Positions 11,771 to 14,802 of a stretch of DNA of 14,802 nucleotides are shown here, one piece after another. The position numbers and the translations under genes were made by a program. A model generated the notes under the pieces. The model worked only from the letters and a program-made list of their open reading frames with translations. It searched no databases and was not told the DNA's origin. The DNA comes from Verrucomicrobiota bacterium. GTDB lineage: Bacteria > Verrucomicrobiota > Verrucomicrobiia > Chthoniobacterales > UBA10450. Location of the stretch: the NCBI GenBank assembly GCA_003219995.1, contig QHRC01000046.1:11368-26169 (forward strand). Direction: 5' to 3'. Every line of letters begins with the position of its first letter. Within the stretch, counting starts at the first letter, position 1.

Positions 11771-14002
11771 CTTTTTCCCTCCGGCCCGCTCTTCTTCGGC
11801 ACTGATCGCCGGCGGTAGCTCAATATGGCGCTTCTTCCACGATTCCTCGCGCGCCCTGGCCGGTTCGCCGGCAATCAATTTCAACAGGCAAGCCGCACGC
11901 TCACCGACTTCCGCCTCGTCGCCCGAATCGAACTTTCTCGGCGTTTGCAAAAAGCCGTCTTCGTCTCGGGTGTCGAGAATCAACTCCCAGCTCAGATGTT
12001 CCTGGCCCGGGAGAACGAATTGAATCGGTTCGAAGTGCGAATTGATGAGCAAGAGAAAGGTGTCGTCGTGAATGGGTTCGCGCTCGAAATTGACCACGTC
12101 GGCGGTATCGCCGCTCAGCAACATCCCGAGGCAGCGCACAAATGGCGAAGCCCATTCCTCCTCGCTCATTTCGTTGCCGCCCGGATTGAACCACATCACG
12201 TCTTTGATCTCACTGCCACGAATCCGCCGTCCCTGGAAAAATTTTGGGCGTCGAAAGACCGGATGCTCTTTGCGCAGATGAATTAACCGCCTGGTGAACT
12301 CGAACAGCCGGTTCTGTTCTTCGTTGCGCGCCCAATTGAACCAGCTGATCTCATTGTCCTGGCAATAAGCGTTGTTGTTGCCCTGCTGTGTCCGGCCGAA
12401 CTCGTCTCCGCCCAAAAGCATCGGCACCCCTTGCGATAAAAAGAGCGTCGTCAAAAAATTGCGGCGCTGTTTCCGGCGCAGATTGTCGACCTTGGGATCG
12501 TCGGTCGGACCTTCCACGCCGCAGTTCCATGAGAGATTATTACTGTCGCCACCCTGATTATCGTCGCCGTTGGCTTCATTGTGCTTCTCGTTGTAACTGA
12601 CAAGATCGTTCAAGGTGAAGCCGTCGTGTGCCGCGAGAAAATTGATGCTCCCGTTCGGCCGTCGATCGTCGTGCTGATACAAATCGGGACTGCCGGTCAA
12701 TCGATAAGCCATTTCGCCGATCTTACCTTCGTCGCCTTTCCAATAGGCACGCACTGTGTCGCGATACTTCCCGTTCCACTCGGACCAGGGCGTCGGAAAA
12801 TTTCCGATCTGATAACCTCCGTCGCCAACATCCCACGGTTCCGCAATTAACTTCACCTGCGAGAGCACCGGGTCCTGCCGGATGATCTTGAAAAACGCGT
12901 GAAACTTATTCACGCCGGTGCCGTCGCGCGCGAGCGCCGGGGCGAGATCGAAACGGAAACCATCCACATGCATCTCAAGCGCCCAATAGCGCAAGCTATC
13001 CATGATGAGCTGCAACGTCCGGGGATGAAGCGTATCGAGGGTGTTGCCCGTGCCGGTGTAGTCCAGATAGAAGCGCGGATTTTCGGAGAGCAATCGGTAA
13101 GACGCCACGTTGTCGATGCCGCGGAAACAAAGAGTTGGGCCGAGATGATTTCCTTCCGCAGTGTGATTGTAGACAACGTCGAGAATCACCTCGAGACCGG
13201 CACCGTGGAGATTGCGCACCATCGATTTGAATTCGCCGACCTGTTCGCCCATTTGCCCGGTGCTTGAGTATTCGGCGTGCGGCGCAAAAAAACCGATCGT
13301 GCTGTAGCCCCAATAATTCGTCAGGCCGCGATCGCCCAATGCCTTGTCGTCGACATGCGCGTGCACCGGCAGCAATTCCACCGCCGTGACGCCGAGCTCC
13401 TTAAAATATTTGATCGCTGCTGGGCTCCCGATTCCGGCATACGTACCGCGCAATTCCTCCGGAACATCCGGCCAAAGTTTCGTGAGTCCTTTCACATGCA
13501 CTTCGTAGATGATCGAGCTGTCCAGCGGCGTGGCTGGCCGCTTGTCATTAGCCCAGTCAAACGCATTATCGATCACGACCGATTTCGGCATGCCCCACGC
13601 GTCGTCGCGAAAATCGCGAGTAAGATCTTCGTCCTCGCTCCCGACCACATAAGCGAACAACTCGTCCGCCCAGTTAATCTCACCCGCGATCGCCTTAGCG
13701 TATGGATCGATCAATAACTTCGATCTGTTGAACCGCAAGCCGTGCTCGGGCTCGTAGGGTCCGCTTACCCGGTAACCGTAAAGCTGCCCCGGCTTCACAT
13801 CGGGAAGAAAAATGTGCCAAACCTGATCGGTCTGTTCGGTCACTGGAATGCGAATATTTTCCTGTTGCGCCTCGAGACTCTCGAACAAGCAAAGATCGAC
13901 ACTCGTCGCCGACTCGGAAAACAGGGCGAAGTTGACCCCGTTGCCCAGCCAGGTCGCACCGAGCGGATAGGGATAACCGAGCCAGGTTTTTACCGGAGTC
14001 AT
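11765..14002 (-). CDS. glgX: Glycogen debranching enzyme GlgX (GH13, isoamylase type)
   Basis: The 745-residue protein starts with a CBM48-like domain (GYPYPLGATWLGNGVNFALF), followed by a GH13 barrel and a C-terminal beta domain. Conserved regions are all present: region I DVVYNH (D275, N279, H280), region II VDGFRFDLAPAL with nucleophile D352, region III LIAEPWDVG with acid/base E388, and region IV AAHDGF with H459 and D460. It hydrolyses alpha-1,6 branch points of phosphorylase-limit glycogen in the cytoplasm. The length exceeds the E. coli enzyme (about 657) and fits the longer GlgX/TreX form. The C-terminal 40 residues are charged (ARAREESWKKRHIELPPAIS) and end within the repeat element that supplies the TAG stop. 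The ATG at 14002 has no Shine-Dalgarno sequence. The 117-base gap to the next gene (14003-14119) holds nothing I can name. No other glycogen gene is in view. Confidence 0.95.
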   Translation of the reverse strand: MTPVKTWLGYPYPLGATWLGNGVNFALFSESATSVDLCLFESLEAQQENIRIPVTEQTDQVWHIFLPDVKPGQLYGYRVSGPYEPEHGLRFNRSKLLIDPYAKAIAGEINWADELFAYVVGSEDEDLTRDFRDDAWGMPKSVVIDNAFDWANDKRPATPLDSSIIYEVHVKGLTKLWPDVPEELRGTYAGIGSPAAIKYFKELGVTAVELLPVHAHVDDKALGDRGLTNYWGYSTIGFFAPHAEYSSTGQMGEQVGEFKSMVRNLHGAGLEVILDVVYNHTAEGNHLGPTLCFRGIDNVASYRLLSENPRFYLDYTGTGNTLDTLHPRTLQLIMDSLRYWALEMHVDGFRFDLAPALARDGTGVNKFHAFFKIIRQDPVLSQVKLIAEPWDVGDGGYQIGNFPTPWSEWNGKYRDTVRAYWKGDEGKIGEMAYRLTGSPDLYQHDDRRPNGSINFLAAHDGFTLNDLVSYNEKHNEANGDDNQGGDSNNLSWNCGVEGPTDDPKVDNLRRKQRRNFLTTLFLSQGVPMLLGGDEFGRTQQGNNNAYCQDNEISWFNWARNEEQNRLFEFTRRLIHLRKEHPVFRRPKFFQGRRIRGSEIKDVMWFNPGGNEMSEEEWASPFVRCLGMLLSGDTADVVNFEREPIHDDTFLLLINSHFEPIQFVLPGQEHLSWELILDTRDEDGFLQTPRKFDSGDEAEVGERAACLLKLIAGEPARAREESWKKRHIELPPAISAEEERAGGKKL

Positions 14003-14119
14003 AAACGCGAGTTTCTATCCAACATGGAGAGTGCGCGTTGGCAATGCATTAAACCAAATGGCGTGACCCAATTTTATCTTTTGCACCGGGGCTGCGCCCG
14101 TGAATTCGCTCTTTAAGCG

Positions 14120-14533
14120 TTACAAATCTCTGAGCGCGCGCCGGGCTTTTTCGATATCGGACGGACGCAGAATCATCAGTCCTTTTTCCGCTTTTGGGCT
14201 GGTTGCGAGGTAAGCGTATTCGATGTTCACATTGGCCTTGGCCAGTCGCTCGGCGATTTTTCCAAGCGTACCCGATTGGTTCGTGCCTTCGATCATCAGC
14301 ACTTCGGACTCGAGCGCGAGCGTGCCGGTCTCGCCCAAGAGCATGAGGGCTTTGGTTGGATCGCTCACCACCATGCGCACAACCGAATGATCGACTGTGT
14401 CGGAAGTAGCGAGCGCGTGAATGTTAATTTCGGACTGCGCGAGCGCTTCGCACACGCGGGCAAGCGCGCCCGGACGATTCTCAAGAAAAACCGCGAGTTG
14501 GGTTGCCGTTTCCATAGAGAGCGTTGATTTCAT
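14120..14533 (-). CDS. Tandem ACT-domain protein
   Basis: The 137-residue protein from MKSTLSMETATQ consists of two ACT domains and nothing else. The first begins TQLAVFLENRPGALARVCEA, with INIHALATSDTVDHSVVRMV; the second has VLMIEGTNQSGTLGKIAERL with VNIEYAYLATSPKAEKGLMI. ACT domains bind small ligands, mostly amino acids, at their dimer interface, and such stand-alone proteins are thought to be regulators. The divergent neighbour is an amino-acid permease, which supports an amino-acid-related role (inference). The start could also be ATG 14515 (METATQ), six codons downstream; neither has a Shine-Dalgarno sequence. An extension to 14605 looks non-coding. It ends with TAA at 14120-14122. Confidence 0.85.
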   Translation of the reverse strand: MKSTLSMETATQLAVFLENRPGALARVCEALAQSEINIHALATSDTVDHSVVRMVVSDPTKALMLLGETGTLALESEVLMIEGTNQSGTLGKIAERLAKANVNIEYAYLATSPKAEKGLMILRPSDIEKARRALRDL

Positions 14534-14626
14534 GATGCTTACAAGGTGAAGCCGGGCTGCGCTTGTGACAACCGAACAGATTTCACGCCCTTCAACGATG
14601 ACCAAGCTGCAATTGTCGATCTAGCA

Positions 14627-14802
14627 ATGAAAACCGCCACGCTCCAGGCTCCGCCGCAAGCGCCAGCGCCGCATCGCACGATTGGTTTTGTCACCGCTTG
14701 CGCGATCGTGGTAGCAAACATCATCGGCACGGGCGTCTTCACCAGCCTGGGTTTTCAGCTGCCCGATATTCATTCCGGTTTCGCGCTGCTCATGCTCTGG
14801 AT
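14627..14802 (+). CDS. APC-family amino-acid permease, N-terminal part (3' end outside window)
   Basis: The frame starts at ATG 14627 (MKTATLQAPPQAPAPHRTIG) and runs open to the window end, giving 58 complete codons. The first membrane helix carries the APC superfamily signature FVTACAIVVANIIGTGVFTS, with the unwound GTG motif that contacts the substrate, followed by LGFQLPDIHSGFALLMLW, the beginning of helix 2. The N-terminus is proline- and alanine-rich and cytoplasmic. The family imports or exchanges amino acids across the inner membrane. No Shine-Dalgarno sequence lies before the ATG. The intergenic space shared with the divergent ACT gene is 93 bases. The substrate cannot be told from this fragment. 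Confidence 0.82.
   Translation, partial: MKTATLQAPPQAPAPHRTIGFVTACAIVVANIIGTGVFTSLGFQLPDIHSGFALLMLW

Noticed and set aside
1..14802. CRISPR array, tRNA/rRNA genes, prophage or defence cluster
   Set aside because: I saw no regularly spaced repeats, no cloverleaf or rRNA-like stretch and no phage or nuclease/defence families. Genes are mostly common chromosomal families.

Overview
The window reads as chromosomal housekeeping DNA from an uncultured or soil-type Gram-negative bacterium, most likely of the Verrucomicrobiota (Chthoniobacterales or 'Udaeobacter'-like). This placement is inference. It rests on moderately high G+C, a ligase/ECF-sigma/ABCG/FtsH/GlgX gene set, mostly Shine-Dalgarno-poor starts, and small palindromic intergenic repeats. 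No rRNA, tRNA, CRISPR array, transposase or phage gene is visible.

Left part (1-3605): the 3' end of ligA (NAD-dependent DNA ligase) runs rightward and converges on a leftward cluster. In transcription order that cluster is an integral-membrane zinc metallopeptidase (HETGH), an ECF sigma factor, a single-pass membrane protein placed like an anti-sigma factor, and an exported HtrA/DegP-like protein with a PDZ domain. All three catalytic-triad positions of the HtrA-like protein are replaced, and its PDZ tail is broken by an apparent one-base frameshift. An ECF-type promoter candidate (GAAC-N17-GTCTAA) lies just upstream of the first gene. The cluster looks like an envelope-stress sensing module.

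Middle part (3605-8435): leftward genes for an M24 (Xaa-Pro type) metallopeptidase and a 1207-residue ABCG-like transporter. The transporter carries a TerB-like and FHA-like cytoplasmic front end, and a large insertion between its last two membrane helices.

Right part (8436-14802): ftsH is divergent from the transporter. It converges on a two-gene leftward unit, a host-attachment-family (baeRF-like) protein followed by a short HPF/RaiA ribosome-hibernation factor. Then come glgX (glycogen debranching) and a tandem ACT-domain protein, both leftward. The start of an APC-family amino-acid permease runs rightward off the window end. Proteolysis, ribosome hibernation and glycogen use suggest stress and starvation physiology.

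Three short elements with perfect 10-bp terminal inverted repeats (3515-3605, 4766-4817, 11704-11770) each sit exactly at the 3' end of a leftward gene. Two of them supply the last codon and the TAG stop of that gene. Together with the triad-less HtrA-like protein, this is the most unusual signal in the window. I see no clear new multi-gene defence or mobile system.
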